64,000 bases of DNA from Ovis canadensis (GCF_042477335.2 NC_091263.1:67636501-67700500), one strand, 5' to 3'; shown: positions 1 through 10,140, counted from the stretch's first letter. Numbers and translations: made by a program. Notes: generated by a model not told the origin, from the letters alone.

Positions 1-152
1 TCTGTCACACCACTGCATGACAAAATTGGCAGTTAAAGATTTTTTTATTGTGGTGGAAATAGAATATGAGATTTACACTTCTAACAGTTTTTAAGTATAC
101 AATAGGGTATTATTATTTTAGTACTTACTCACCCTGTATAACAATTCTATAC

Positions 153-440
153 ATGTTGATAAATGGATAAAGAAAACGTCTACACATTGAAGGAATATAA
201 TTTAGCCTTAAAAAAGTGGGAAATTCTGCAGTATGCAACAACATGGATGTACTTGGAGGGCATGACGCTAATGAAATAAGTCAGACACAGGAGGACAGGA
301 ACTGCATAATTTCACTCATGTGAGGAATCTAAAATCGTCAGCCTCATAGATGAAAAGAATAGAATGGTGAGTATCAGAGTCTGGGAGAAGAAGTACAGAG
401 GAATTGGTAATCAGAAAGTTTTTAAAAAACAGTATAGTTA
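153..440 (+). repeat. old L1 3'-ORF2 fragment
   Basis: The stretch resembles the end of L1 ORF2: an ATGG-ATAAAGAAAA start, then 'caacatggatgtacttgga' and 'aaataagtcaga', which match the usual 'GCAACATGGATGGACCTAGA...AGTAAGTCAGA' segment. It is heavily diverged and has no open frame. A second tiny L1 3'-end-like piece in the opposite sense ('ttaattggaggataattgc') lies at about 473-522. Confidence 0.55.
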
Positions 441-1108
441 AGAGTGTTGATGCATTTTCCAAGTCATAGTTTAAAAAAAATTAATTTAATTGGAGGATAA
501 TTGCTTTATAATATTGTGGAAGTTTTCAAGACATAGTTTTTAAAAACAATATTTACATTTCATCATCATAACAAAATTTAATGCATTCCTTAGGATAATA
601 CAGATATCTGAAGGTGAAGGCCGCCCCCCTCAGCACAACATACACCTCTTTCTGAAGCCTCTAGACATGAGGCAAGAAAGTAAAACCTTAGTAACTTCCA
701 GTTCCCCAGTTGCCAGGTTACAGGATCCCTGTGTTTCTTGTCTGCATCAGATTGGAGATGCTCTAACACATAGGTATATTCTTAGCTTAGCTCAAGCCAA
801 GACCAAAGTCTTTGTTTGCTTAGGTGAACTTCTCCAGCTCCCTATTAGAAGTCCCACTGGCCAAAGAGAGGACCCATCAGAGCATCAGTAAAGATGCAGC
901 AAGGCATGAAGCATTCAAATAGGATTAAATCCATGACTTTCTAGACTTCATAATGAGGCAAAAAAGATTTTTGGTACAAAGTCAGAATAAAGACACACAG
1001 TTGAGATGACAGTTGTGGCGCATGTGCTGTAATCTGAGATTATTTAGATGCTATATCACCATAAGCTAGTAAACCCATAGCTTACAGACCTCCAGCTCCC
1101 TGACAATA

Positions 1109-1114
1109 TTTATT
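1109..1114 (-). promoter_or_regulatory. candidate AATAAA poly(A) signal
   Basis: On the minus strand this reads AATAAA within AATAAATA, about 480 nt downstream of the A-type tail exon stop. It is the first canonical hexamer I noticed downstream of that exon. Position and sequence are the only evidence, and there is no transcript support. Confidence 0.3.
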
Positions 1115-1297
1115 TATGTTGAACCCGCGGTCTCCCAAACACACCATGTGCTCCACCAATACCAGCATTGTCTCTATGACTAATACACTATTTTTAGGCT
1201 TGGCATAATAGTAAGGATCTTAAAAATGATACTTTACTGCAATTTTAGGTTGCAGTTTCCAGCTTTCATTTAATTTTTACTTTACATTGAAATACAT

Positions 1298-1332
1298 GAG
1301 TGTGTGTGTGGTGTGTGTGTATGTTTGTGTAT
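1298..1332. repeat. imperfect (TG)n microsatellite
   Basis: Interrupted TG/GT run: 'gagtgtgtgtgtggtgtgtgtgt' followed by ATG and TTTG interruptions. Confidence 0.8.
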
Positions 1333-1594
1333 CTGAACTCTCTGCCTGTGTGCAAAAATGAGTTGCCAGAAGGTAATTTGGAAAACATTTTTTTTCCAGT
1401 CTGTCTAGAGTCTTCCTCATCTTGGCCTGCCTTGCCTGGTAATAGACCCTGAGGTCACAGGCTGATGTTTGTTTTCCAGAACAGGCCCCTTCTCTGCTTT
1501 GAACACTCACCCCAGTATCCCCACTGATTGTCTTCCCTCTCCCAGGCCCAGTAGGAGCTCTTGCTGCACAATTTCCTTTACCTTCTCCCCACAG

Positions 1595-1664
1595 CTACTC
1601 TCCTGGACCTCTACAGACTGGCCTTTGGGGTGGGGCAATCCCACAGGCAGAACTGTGATAAAGG
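1595..1664 (-). CDS. CCR2: CCR2A-type alternative terminal coding exon, prematurely stopped
   Basis: Human CCR2 has two tails. The B form reads through the main exon; the A form splices from within it to a downstream exon. On the minus strand here a strong acceptor (pyrimidine-rich tract ending CCCCACAG, exon starting at 1664) precedes a reading frame CGIAPPQRPVCRGPGE followed by TAG at 1597-1595. This is clearly related to the human A-tail segment around IAPLQKPVCGGPG. Joined to the donor at 2860/2859 (AG|C = Ser), the frame is kept: 323 residues of the main exon, Ser, then 22 residues, for a predicted 346. Compared with human, one codon is missing near the exon start and the tail stops about 38 residues early. 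Weak in-frame homology continues past the stop, which points to a nonsense change. Whether this isoform is spliced in ruminants is not shown by sequence. Confidence 0.6.
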
Positions 1665-2717
1665 CTGTGGGGAGACAGGTGGGAAAGGGCAGCAAGAAAG
1701 CAGGAAAAGCCACAAAGAAACAAAATACTATCAGATCCCTTTAGGGGTTCTGGCGCATCCTTCCTCACTGTTTCTTGACCAATTCTGGAAACATTCCTGT
1801 GCATCTGGTGTGAGCGTGCCCCTCCACTCCTCATGGAGGGACTCACTAGAGCCCACTCCTTTCTCATAATTACCACCTCCACCCCTCCCCTTTCCCTTTT
1901 TAGACAAAGGCTTTAATTTTTTCATCTCATTAAAGATTATGTGTATTTTATAAACAAACATTTTAATAAATTTTTGTATAGAGGGATGAGGCCTAAGAAG
2001 TATATATACAATGGGGCAAGGTATTGAATAGATTTCAAATGTAGGTTGTGTGGTTGTCATAGTTAAACTGTAATGAAGCAGAAATGTGTCACGTACTTAG
2101 CAGAAGAGGATCGTGGGCCTAGCCACAGTTCCTAGAGAGTTCTTACAGTTCTCTTGCTCACCGCAACCTACAAACGCCTCCAAAGTTAAATATGGTAGGA
2201 GATGGTGCTAAGGACCAGTGCTGCTGCCTGGCTGGGCAAGCGAACCCCTTACCTGCGTCCTTGTAAAGGCTTAAACATGCTTACACTTTCACCTCCTTCC
2301 CCTTGGTCCGGACTCTACTCCCCCTCTTTCCATTCATCCTCGCCTGACTCCTTTTCCCAATCTCCAGAGGATTAAAGAGATTGATTAAAGAGGTTGATAG
2401 AATCAGAGAGTAAGCAAAGCGGTGGATGGGGGGAAGGTGGAGGGAAGAGCACAAACAAGGCAATATGGCATTTTCTAGGAACTGTGATAAGCTTGTTGGA
2501 GATTCCAAGTCTCTGCCCACAGTTGCTTTGGAATGTTCCCTGAGCACAGTGACTCTACAAGAGTAACATAAGTCTTCATTGATTCACATAATCTTGAAGT
2601 TCCTGGGCACTTACTCTAGAAACTTTAGACTCCTTTGTTCTTCAACAAACCCTGGCGGCTTATTGTCATATATAGATGGCTATTACATTTGAAAATAACA
2701 GGTGAACTTCTGCTCTT
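1665..2717 (-). other. CCR2: CCR2B 3' UTR, or CCR2A intron portion
   Basis: This lies between the CCR2B stop codon and the A-tail exon, so it is 3' UTR for the B transcript and intron for an A transcript. No coding or repeat signature was recognised. ATTAAA hexamers, a common variant poly(A) signal, occur on the minus strand at 1962-1967 and 1912-1917, about 750-800 nt past the stop, and are plausible B-form polyadenylation signals. Confidence 0.5.
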
Positions 2718-3830
2718 CTATAAAGCAGCTGAGACTTCCTGTTCCCCAGTGGAATGGGTGTATGTTGAGCTCACTCGATCTCCTGTCTCCCCATAGAAAA
2801 CCGGGCATTGTTTGCAGAGGTGTTTGGCAATGTGCTTTCGGAAGAACACAGAGAGATACCTCCTGAACTTCTCGCCCACGAAGGCGTAGATGATGGGGTT
2901 GATGCAGCAGTGAGTCATCCCCAGGGTCTCTGTCACCTGCATGGCCTGGTCCAGCTGGCTGCTGCTCTTACAGGTACTCAGGCCAAAGAATTCCTGGAAG
3001 GTGCTCAGGAGGAGGACGATGTTGTAGGGAGCCCAGAAGAGAAAGTAGACAATCATGATCACAAAGATGAGCCTCACAGCCTTGTGCTTCTTCTTCTCAT
3101 TGCGACACCGGAGCAGGGTTTTTATGATTCCCGAGTAGCAGACAATCATGACAAGCAGTGGCAGCACCAGCCCCAAGATGCTCCTCATAACTGTGTGGAA
3201 ATTCTTCCATCCTAGTGGAAAATAAGGGGCACAGGCGTAACCTGAATGTTCTTCGAGGGATTTGATAAAGATGATTCCTGGGAGAGAGGCAAACACAGCC
3301 ACCACCCACGTGACCCCACTTGTCACCACCCCAAAGGTGACTGTCCTGGCTTTTAAAGCAAACACAGCATGGACGATAGCCAGGTACCTATCGATTGTCA
3401 AGAGGATGATGAAGAAGATTCCACCAAAATAACCAATGTGATACAGCCCTGTGAAAAATTTGCACATCGCATTCCCAAAAACCCACTGGTCTGCAGCATA
3501 GTGAGCCCAGAACGGCATGGTGAGGAGGAACAGCAGGTCAGAGATGGCCAGGTTAAGCAGGTAGATGTCAGTCATGCTCTTCAGCTTTTTGCAATTGATT
3601 AGGATGAGGACAACCAGCAAGTTGCCCACAAAACCAAAGATGAACACCAGTGAGTAGAGCGGCGGCAGGAGCTGTGCTTCGATTTGTCCCACGCTGGTCT
3701 TTCGGCAGGGTTCACTGTAATCATAGTCATAACTGGTGGTGGGTTCTTCATCATTCCCCTTGACATTTGTTGTAAACAGAGAATGAGATGTGGGAAGCAC
3801 ATTATGGCTGAACGTATCATTGCCGTCCAT
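2718..3830 (-). CDS. CCR2: C-C chemokine receptor type 2 (B-type tail)
   Basis: Class A GPCR of 370 residues in one exon. It binds MCP-family chemokines (CCL2, CCL7, CCL8, CCL13) at the surface of monocytes and related cells and signals through Gi. Visible features: acidic tyrosine-rich N-terminus (YDYDY at 34-38, likely sulfated), N-glycosylation sequon at N4, seven hydrophobic segments from about residue 53 to 315, Y59, W108, DRYLAIV at 147-153 and NPIIY at 311-315. Conserved cysteines are C42/C287 (N-terminus to ECL3) and C123/C200 (TM3 to ECL2), with the TM7 chemokine-site Glu at E301. The tail contains KQCPVFY and ends [11 protein letters not shown], which identifies CCR2B; CCR5 has a different tail. 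The ATG at 3830 is chosen over the in-frame ATGs up to 3878 because a good acceptor lies between them and the context is strong (A at -3, G at +4). The N-terminus is about 10 residues longer than human CCR2B (360). No frameshift or stop; the frame looks fully functional. Confidence 0.97.
   Translation of the reverse strand: MDGNDTFSHNVLPTSHSLFTTNVKGNDEEPTTSYDYDYSEPCRKTSVGQIEAQLLPPLYSLVFIFGFVGNLLVVLILINCKKLKSMTDIYLLNLAISDLLFLLTMPFWAHYAADQWVFGNAMCKFFTGLYHIGYFGGIFFIILLTIDRYLAIVHAVFALKARTVTFGVVTSGVTWVVAVFASLPGIIFIKSLEEHSGYACAPYFPLGWKNFHTVMRSILGLVLPLLVMIVCYSGIIKTLLRCRNEKKKHKAVRLIFVIMIVYFLFWAPYNIVLLLSTFQEFFGLSTCKSSSQLDQAMQVTETLGMTHCCINPIIYAFVGEKFRRYLSVFFRKHIAKHLCKQCPVFYGETGDRVSSTYTHSTGEQEVSAAL
2856..2863 (-). 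other. CCR2: internal splice donor for the CCR2A form
   Basis: The minus strand reads CAGGAG|GTATCT with the last exon base at 2860. It lies inside codon 324, directly after the ...KFR residues, the same place where the human A and B isoforms diverge. Phase is compatible with the acceptor at 1664. Confidence 0.6.
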
Positions 3831-3834
3831 CTTC

Positions 3835-3862
3835 CTCGGTCCTGGAAACAGAGGACAAGATG
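3835..3862 (-). other. CCR2: splice acceptor before the CCR2 coding exon
   Basis: The minus strand reads CTTGTCCTCTGTTTCCAG|GACCGAGGAAG then ATG. The exon begins at 3841, eleven bases before the start codon. This fits the usual chemokine receptor layout of a 5'-untranslated exon followed by one coding exon. Confidence 0.75.
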
Positions 3863-4385
3863 ATGACATACAGCACAATGGCTACAGTCCCCAGTCTTAC
3901 CAAGGTCCCTGCTCCACTTAAGCAACATCCAGGCTTTCTCTCTCCTTGGCAGCCATCTCCGTGAAAGCATGTGTGCTAGTTTGCCACTTCCCCTTATTCC
4001 TGATCACAGACACCAGTCGTCTTCCCACAGCCGTTTCCCAACACCTTGGCCTTCCTGCAGAGCCTGGCTCTCATTATAAGGCTGACTCTGCTGGACACTT
4101 GCTTTCTCTGCTAGGCCTGGGACTCAATCCTGGATGATAGTATATGAGGGGACTCCACTAGGGGGCTTCTGGGGATGCTCATAATGAGCCATTATGAGTT
4201 GCATTTTCTATTACTTGCCACCCAAAGTGTTCTGAACACTCCCTCAACTTTCTGCCCCCATCATTTTGCCAAAACTTCTCTTGCCAGGATTGCATTGAGA
4301 GCCCAGTTTTAAACACCCTGGCTTTTAGTTTCATCTTCATCAAACATTTGATCCTTCCCATGACCACTTTCATTGAAAACTTTTG
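3863..4385. other. CCR2 5' intron or upstream DNA, no exon assigned
   Basis: No repeat recognised. The untranslated first exon and promoter of CCR2 should be on this side, but I cannot place them from sequence. A donor-like GTAAGA on the minus strand at 3895-3900 would imply a 59-bp intron, too short to trust. Confidence 0.4.
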
Positions 4386-4515
4386 ATTTGGAAATTCGCT
4401 GGCAGTCCAGTGCTTAGGACTTCATGCTTTCACTGCTGAGGGCCGAATTAAATCCCTGATTCAGGAACTAAGATTCCACAAGGTGCATAGCACGGCCAAA
4501 AAGAAAAAAAAATTT
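4386..4515 (+). mobile_element. CHR-type tRNA-derived SINE
   Basis: Resembles the cetartiodactyl CHR SINE: 'ctggcagtccagtgcttagg', '...ttcactgctgagggcc', '...ctgattcaggaactaagatt', ending 'cacggccaaaaag' with an A-rich tail at 4499-4515. Confidence 0.7.
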
Positions 4516-5045
4516 TTTTAAGTTAAAAAACAAGAAAACCTGTTTGGCTTCCAGTAGGCTAGTTCCTGGCCTACCACTTCGTTTTCATATTCTTTGTTGG
4601 TGTTCCCTCCCCCTGCCTATGCTGTAAGGGTCCCTAGGCACCATCCTTGGCTCCCACTTCTTTACCATTTACCTCTTAACCCTTGTTCCAAAGTTCTTCC
4701 TGAGTTGTTTTCAGGTTCTAAGTTTCCTGTAGGCTAATGCTTCCCAAAGCTCTGCCTTTCAGCCCCACCTCAGAGTTGAATTTTCCATTGCCTATTGCAT
4801 ATATCCCCATGGACTTATTTATTTAACCAGTATTTATTGAGCGCTTACTAGGAGCCATACTCTATTTTAGACAGAGAGCAAAGTGGATATCAGATAGGTA
4901 CCTTGAATTCAACCCACCCCAAACTGAACACCCCTGGAAAGTTGCTTCAGCTTGTGGATTCTTTATCTTGACCAATGTCATGTACTCCATTATTTAAGAA
5001 GTAAGATTTGACATTGTCTTGGGTCCACTCTTTTTCAGAAGATTA
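4516..5045. other. unassigned, with an L2/MIR-like stretch
   Basis: No gene seen. Around 4815-4870 'agtatttattgagcgcttac' is the kind of phrase found in ancient mammalian L2-class repeats. Confidence 0.4.
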
Positions 5046-5060
5046 GGAGCCAGGCCTTTG

Positions 5061-5776
5061 TTTTTTATTTATTTATTTTTTAAAATTTTATTTTTACTTT
5101 ATTTTACTTTACAATAGTTTATTGGTTTTGCCATACATTGACATGAATCCACCACGGGTGTATACGAACTCCCAATCCTGAATCCCCCTCCCACCTCCCA
5201 CCCCATAGCATCTCTCTGGATCATCCCCATGCACCAGCCCCAAGCATCCTGTATCCTGTATCTAACATAGACTGGCACTTCGTTTCTTACATGATAGTAT
5301 ACATGTTTCAATGCCATTCTCCCAAATCATCCCACCCTCTCCCTCTCCCTCAGAGTCCAAAAGTCCATTCTATATATCTGTATCTCTTGCTGTCTCACAT
5401 ACAGGGTCATCATTACCATCTTTCTAAATTCCATATATATGTGTCAGTATACTGTATTGGTGTTTTTCTTTCTGGCTTACTTCAGTCTGTATAATCGGCT
5501 CCAGTTTCATCCATCTCATTAGAACTGATTCAAATGTATTCTTTTTGATGCCTGAGTAATACTCCATTGTGTGTATGTACCACAGCTTTCTTATCCATTC
5601 ATCTGCTGATGGACATCTAGGTTGTTTCCATGTCCTGGCTATTATAAACAGTGCTGCAATGAACATTGGGGTACATGTGTCTCTTTCAATTCTGGTTTCC
5701 TCAGTGTGTATGCCCAGCAGTGGGATTGCTGGGTCATAAGGCAGTTCTATTTGCAATTTTTTAAAGGAATCTCCAC
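5061..5776 (-). mobile_element. 5'-truncated L1-BT LINE with 15-bp target duplication
   Basis: Poly-T followed by the reverse complement of the L1-BT 3' UTR ('tttgccatacattgacatga') and the end of ORF2 (minus-strand frame at 5424-5756 contains PSADEWIRKLWYIHTMEYY). It is bounded exactly by the direct repeat GGAGCCAGGCCTTTG at 5046-5060 and 5777-5791. A textbook target-primed insertion of 716 bp, 1.2 kb upstream of the CCR2 coding exon, splitting a MIR. Confidence 0.92.
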
Positions 5777-5965
5777 GGAGCCAGGCCTTTGGAGCTAAAC
5801 AGACCTAGACTTGAATCCTGCCTCCAGCGTCCAAGTTGTGTAATTTGAGGTTAACTGCTTCTTCAACTGTCAGTTTCTTTTTGTTTAAAATAATAACCAT
5901 GCTGAGTTGCTGTGGAAACAAAGATAGTGCAGCATCTAGTACAAAGAAATGCTCTGTACTGTTGT
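5777..5965 (+). repeat. MIR SINE
   Basis: 'ggagctaaacagacctagac...gaatcctgcc', '...aagttgtgtaatttgaggttaactgcttc...cagtttc' and '...aataataacc' follow the MIR consensus order. Its left end was the target of the adjacent L1-BT. Confidence 0.7.
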
Positions 5966-6429
5966 TGTTGGTATTATTATTATGTTACATGGATTCTACC
6001 TCATGGTCACCTCTCAGAGTCATCCCCTCTGCACCTCTTTCAGCTGCCACTCTGTTGCCTCCTATGCATCCTGGCTTTGCTGAGCTCCTTCATTTGCTCT
6101 CGCCTTTTTCCTCACCATGTTCTGTTTCAGTCTGTCTTCTCTGAAACTGAAATTGGATCGTGCTCTTCTAAGTTTAAAACTCAAGTAGCCCCACGATTTG
6201 TATATGGTGGGGCCTCAAAGGCAATGCCCAGGCTACTACTCATGGCTTTTCTAAGCTCCTTTCTTCTCAGCTTCATTTCTAATCACTTCTCAAATCCCAG
6301 ATCCTGTGGTCCAGCAATACCCATCTTTTTCCCACTTTTCCCAGGCTCATCATTTCCTTCAGGCTTCAGTGATTTGGCACATGCTTGCCCCCTTGCCTAA
6401 GATGTCTGCTGAGTTCCTGTTCATCCTGT

Positions 6430-6430
<1 letters not shown>

Positions 6431-6467
<37 letters not shown>
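6431..6467. repeat. (GT)n microsatellite, about 18 units
   Basis: An uninterrupted GT run next to the 3' end of a minus-strand Bov-tA. Length polymorphism is likely. Confidence 0.97.
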
Positions 6468-6469
<2 letters not shown>

Positions 6470-6471
<2 letters not shown>

Positions 6472-6692
6472 CACGTGCGCACACACTTCCACACACTCAG
6501 TCGTGTCTGACTCTTTTGCCACCCCAGGGACTGTAGCCCGCCAGGCTTCTTTGTCCATGGAATTTCCCAGGCAAGAATACTGCAGTGAGTTGCCATTTCC
6601 TACTCCAGGGAACCTTCCCAACCCAGGAATTGAACTTGCATCTCCTGCATTGGCAGGTAGATTCTTTACCACTGTGCCACCTAGGAAGCCCT
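6470..6692 (-). mobile_element. Bov-tA SINE
   Basis: Reads on the plus strand as the reverse complement of Bov-tA: 'cactcagtcgtgtctgactc', 'ccaggcaagaatactgcagt', '...gattctttaccactgtgccacctaggaagccc'. The tRNA-derived head is on the right and the CA-rich tail on the left. Confidence 0.9.
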
Positions 6693-7159
6693 CTCCCTTT
6701 CTCTGTGAAGTCCAACCATCCTCCTCTGTCATATCATTCTTACCATCTCAAAACATTGTGCATGCCTTTATAATAAACACATTATCTTCTACCCATTGTG
6801 CGCTCCTTGAGAGAGAGGACTAGGTTATGTTTCTGTCTTCAGCACTTATGACAGCACCTGGCTAAAGGAGGTACCAGTAATAAGTTCATTGAAAAAATAC
6901 ATAAAACTCATAGTAAGTGTGACAACTAACAACATTAGAATTGTTCTCAAGAATGTTTATTTTTTTCCTGGCAGTGACTGGATTTGTTTTTAATCTGTGT
7001 ACGCACCTTATTTTTCACTTTCTCTTGTGATTGATACATTTCACAGATTTTGAATTTCACAGCACTGAACTAAATTCTTTAAATGAGCAGAAGCTAAATA
7101 ATACTTCTGATCAAACTTGAGGAAAAAAGGTATCCACCTAAAGAATTAAAACTATAGTG

Positions 7160-7370
7160 ATTAATTGAATGTTCCTTAGGCTCCATGTGCTATGCTAAAT
7201 ACTCTTCATACGTTAATTAATGTAATCCTTAACAGTTTTATGAGATAAATATACATTTTAAAAGTGAAGAAATAGAAGCATGGATGCATTAAATAATTTT
7301 TTCCCAGACTCACAATGCGAGTACTGGCTGAGCTGGAATTTGAACTGTTGGGCTATTCCATTTCAAAGGC
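7160..7370 (-). repeat. MIR SINE
   Basis: Reverse-complement MIR phrases: 'taatgtaatccttaacagttttatgagata', 'agtgaagaaatagaagcatg', 'cccagactcacaatgcgagt', 'gaatttgaac'. Confidence 0.65.
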
Positions 7371-7541
7371 CCTCAAGGGTTTTCATCTTTAGACTCTGAG
7401 GACAGAGATGAATGTAGAAGGATGCAGAAGTAACCGAGTTTTTGGTGGCTCTTCATGCCTTGAACAGAATGTCTTTGGCATTTAGCCTTAAAATCCACAC
7501 ACTTGCCCATACAAATGTGTCCTACCTATAAATGCACAAGC

Positions 7542-7558
7542 GCACACACACACACACA
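7542..7558. repeat. short (CA)n
   Basis: Eight to nine CA units. Confidence 0.9.
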
Positions 7559-7665
7559 TTAAGCTTCAAGAGGGCAGAGAGCTTTGTTTTTGCAATGAAC
7601 TATCTTAGTGCCCTAGAATCCAGCCTCGTACATATAAATATCAATTGAGAAGTGAATAATGGAGA
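7559..7665 (+). repeat. L2 LINE 3' terminus
   Basis: 'cttcaagagggcagagagctttgtttttgc...cttagtgccctagaatccagcctcgta...gaagtgaataatgg' follows the L2 3'-end order. Confidence 0.5.
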
Positions 7666-7854
7666 ACTAGTAGGCTACGAGTTTCTGAGAAACAGAGGGC
7701 TCCCCTGTGGGCTAGACTCCCAGGTAATCTAGTGGGAGCTGTTATAAAAACTAAAATATTGGGGTTCCTTGCACATAGCCTCTTAGCTGTAACAGGCCCT
7801 CTGGGCTGTTCTGTAGTTAGTCTCCTCATCTGTATGGAAAAGTGTAGACTGGAT

Positions 7855-7960
7855 CCGTGGTTCTGAAATGCTGGCTTTCAGATTACACAGGAAGCCTATC
7901 AGTCAGAAATACACAGCGCAGACCCTGGTTCTGGTCATTCAGGCTGGGGATGAACTGCCC
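7855..7960 (+). repeat. possible MER5-like fragment
   Basis: 'gtggttctgaaatgctggctttcagattaca' resembles the start of MER5 (hAT-Charlie non-autonomous DNA element). Strongly diverged. Confidence 0.35.
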
Positions 7961-9224
7961 CAGCCACTCCCACTGTGTGTTTCCTATGCTTTGTTATTCA
8001 CCTGCCTCTCAAGTGCCAGAAGCCTTCTTTTTATCACCTACTCCCGTGTCACCTAGCTCCTACCATGGCAGACACGTAGCAAGGAGGCTGAAGAGCACTG
8101 GTTTAGGTGTCACTTTCAAGTGTCAAGACACATCAACCAGAACTGATTAAAAGCTGCCTCTCAGAAAAATGAACCCCTCACTTCAGCCTCTGAATTGAGG
8201 TGAGAAGTGTATGTGCAGGATCTGTACTATCACATATGTGGACTAGAGGGGGAGAAATTCAGGGTAGAAAGTTCCTGCTCTTAACAGTCCTTGGGGGCTG
8301 GGAGGGGCAGAGTGAGAGGAGCAGTATTTGAGAAGCCTGATTGTCCTACTTTCTTAATTGTCTTGTTTTAGCCCAACTCTCTCCTACCACCTGAGCTCTG
8401 CTCACTCTGCTTTGTGCTTCCTTCCTGCCATTGGGATCTCTCTGTCATTCCTGGGACAGATGCCACTCTCCATCCCTTTCTCCTATCTTGATCATCCCCC
8501 CAGTTCCTGGGCAATACAGACTCCCAGTCCTTGCATCTAGCATCGAGATGCTTTGAGCCTTTGATTCATAAAGTGATGGAAAAAGCACCCCCAACTCACC
8601 GGTAGATGGCTTCTTTTAAGTGGCACTGGTGTGTCAGGCTTCTCAGCAACTGAACCAAACAGATCTGGAGGTAGAAACTTGGTGTGCAGAAGTAGGAAAT
8701 AAAGTTTCCTGCAGAAAGAGAAGGCGGAGATACAAGGGCGAGTAATGGTAAAGATTTGAAAAAAAGAATGATATAGTTCTTCTTTTCCAGCCAGGAACGA
8801 TGTACACTAGGTTAAGTCTCCAGAGTAGAATTCATTTTGAAATCTTGATTATGCAACCTTGAGGGTTTAAATCAAGCACACTCCGTGTTTGCTCCTGGGT
8901 CTAACGACTCTGGGCTTCTTTGTCTTGTGGTTCTCTATATCTGGAAATCTTTCACTGTCTTCTGCCAGTAATGATTTGCATGAAACGAGCACACTAGAAT
9001 TTCATTTCCTAGAGGATAAATGATAATGGGGGCTGTTGACCATATGCTCTGATTTCAGTGGCATCAAAGATTTGGGACTTGGTGAGAAAACTTATTTAGA
9101 CAGAGCTTTTTAATGAAAAGGGAATGTTAAATGGTCTCTTGTGTCAGAGATGTCTTTAGTAAGAAGATCCTCAGCTGTTACAGGTTCCACTCTTGAGAAA
9201 AAAGTTTTGCTAAAAGAAAACACC
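7961..9224. other. unassigned single-copy-looking DNA
   Basis: No repeat family, exon or RNA gene recognised. Small open frames are short and lack recognisable motifs. Confidence 0.4.
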
Positions 9225-9796
9225 GTTGAGATTTTGGGAAGATAGTAGGTTAGGAAGTATCATGAGTCTCTCTCCTCACCTAGGCAACAGTTTCACTGGC
9301 AGAAGCTGTCTGATCTAACTGATTTGGAACTCTGGAGTCAGTTGAGGGTCTTCAACTTTCAGGAGACGGCTTGGATGACCAGTTGCAGTTAACTATGGCC
9401 AATTTCAGCTCTTGGCACAGTAACCCCCACCTACTTCCCTACCCCAGGCACTTTGGCAGGCAGTTCTGCATGTGTTCCTGGGGCAGCTTGCACGTAGCTT
9501 GCAGAACCCAAGGTGGGCACAAATTGGGCCCTGACCTCCAGATATCAGGGATCTGTGCTCTGACCACTGGCGATTGCTTCTAATCTTAGAAATGCAAACA
9601 AAGAGAAGGGCAGCCATTGTTGTATTCCCCTCATTGCTGTAAGCCCCTCCCCCTCTGGCTGAAGCGACTTTCAGGGTATTTAAAGAGCCGGTGCCCTTTA
9701 TTTTTCTCTGTTTAATTTTTCTCTTTTTCCCTTTCTGGGAATCACACATTAAAAACTGGGACCTTCAAAAACAGGGAAAATTTAAAAAGGACTGCA
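9225..9796 (+). repeat. 5'-UTR region of an old L1
   Basis: Starts with 'ttttgggaagatagtaggtt', matching the GGGAAGATGGCGG-type L1 start. It continues with text I associate with an L1 5' UTR ('ggcgattgcttctaatctta', 'gcagccattgttgtattccc', 'ggctgaagcgactttcaggg', 'aaaactgggaccttcaaaaa'). It joins the ORF1-like remains at 10375 onward once younger insertions are removed. Confidence 0.55.
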
Positions 9797-10003
9797 TTCG
9801 TAGCTCAGTTGGAAATAATCTGCCTGAAAGGCAGGAGACCCAGGTTCGATTCCTGGGTTGGGAAGATTCCCTGGAGAAGGAAATGGCAACCCACTCCAGG
9901 ATTCTTGCCTGGAGAATTCCATGGACAGAGGAGCCTGGCAGGCTACAGTCCTTGGGGTCGCAAGAGTCGGAAACGACTCAGCGCCTAAACCACCACCATG
10001 TAT
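9797..10003 (+). mobile_element. Bov-tA SINE
   Basis: tRNA-Glu-like head with a B-box-like 'ggttcgattcc', then 'ggaaatggcaacccactcca', 'cttgcctggagaattccatg', ending 'ggaaacgactcagcgcc'. Inserted in the L1 5' region. Confidence 0.92.
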
Positions 10004-10140
10004 TCAGGGAAGAGCATAGGCTCTGAAAAGACCTGAGAAGACCTTAAGTTCACAGTTCAGGCTGATCCTTGGCACAGAGAGAGGTTACAGCAATCAAAAC
10101 AAAAACAAACCAAGAACAACTTAAAAAAAAAAAGCAAAAA

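Larger units (their letters stand above)
523..1594. other. 3' flank of CCR2, no independent gene seen
   Basis: No supported coding exon or recognisable repeat body. The short open frames here have no recognisable product. The stretch would be 3' UTR or flank of an A-type CCR2 transcript if that form is made. Confidence 0.5.
6005..6895 (+). repeat. L2 LINE 3' end, interrupted
   Basis: Order of diverged L2 phrases: pyrimidine-rich text, '...cttcagtgatttggcacatgcttgcccccttgcc', then after the SINE insertion 'gcgctccttgagagagagg...gcacttatgacagcacctggc...agttcattgaa'. No open frame of interest. Confidence 0.55.

Noticed and set aside
2808..3215. 135-codon plus-strand open frame
   Set aside because: Antisense shadow of CCR2; its existence follows from CCR2 codon use.
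3831..3878. CCR2 N-terminal extension starting at the upstream in-frame ATGs
   Set aside because: A good splice acceptor (CTCTGTTTCCAG) lies between these ATGs and MDGND, so the extra codons are intronic.
3842..3900. A 59-bp first intron suggested by GTAAGA at 3900
   Set aside because: Shorter than mammalian introns are normally spliced; probably a chance donor.
5912..6400. 162-codon plus-strand open frame
   Set aside because: Lies in pyrimidine-rich, L2-like DNA without motifs; biased composition explains the long frame.
9797..10003. tRNA-like sequence with a B-box-like motif
   Set aside because: It is the head of a Bov-tA SINE, not a functional tRNA gene; no cloverleaf end with a proper anticodon arm is evident.
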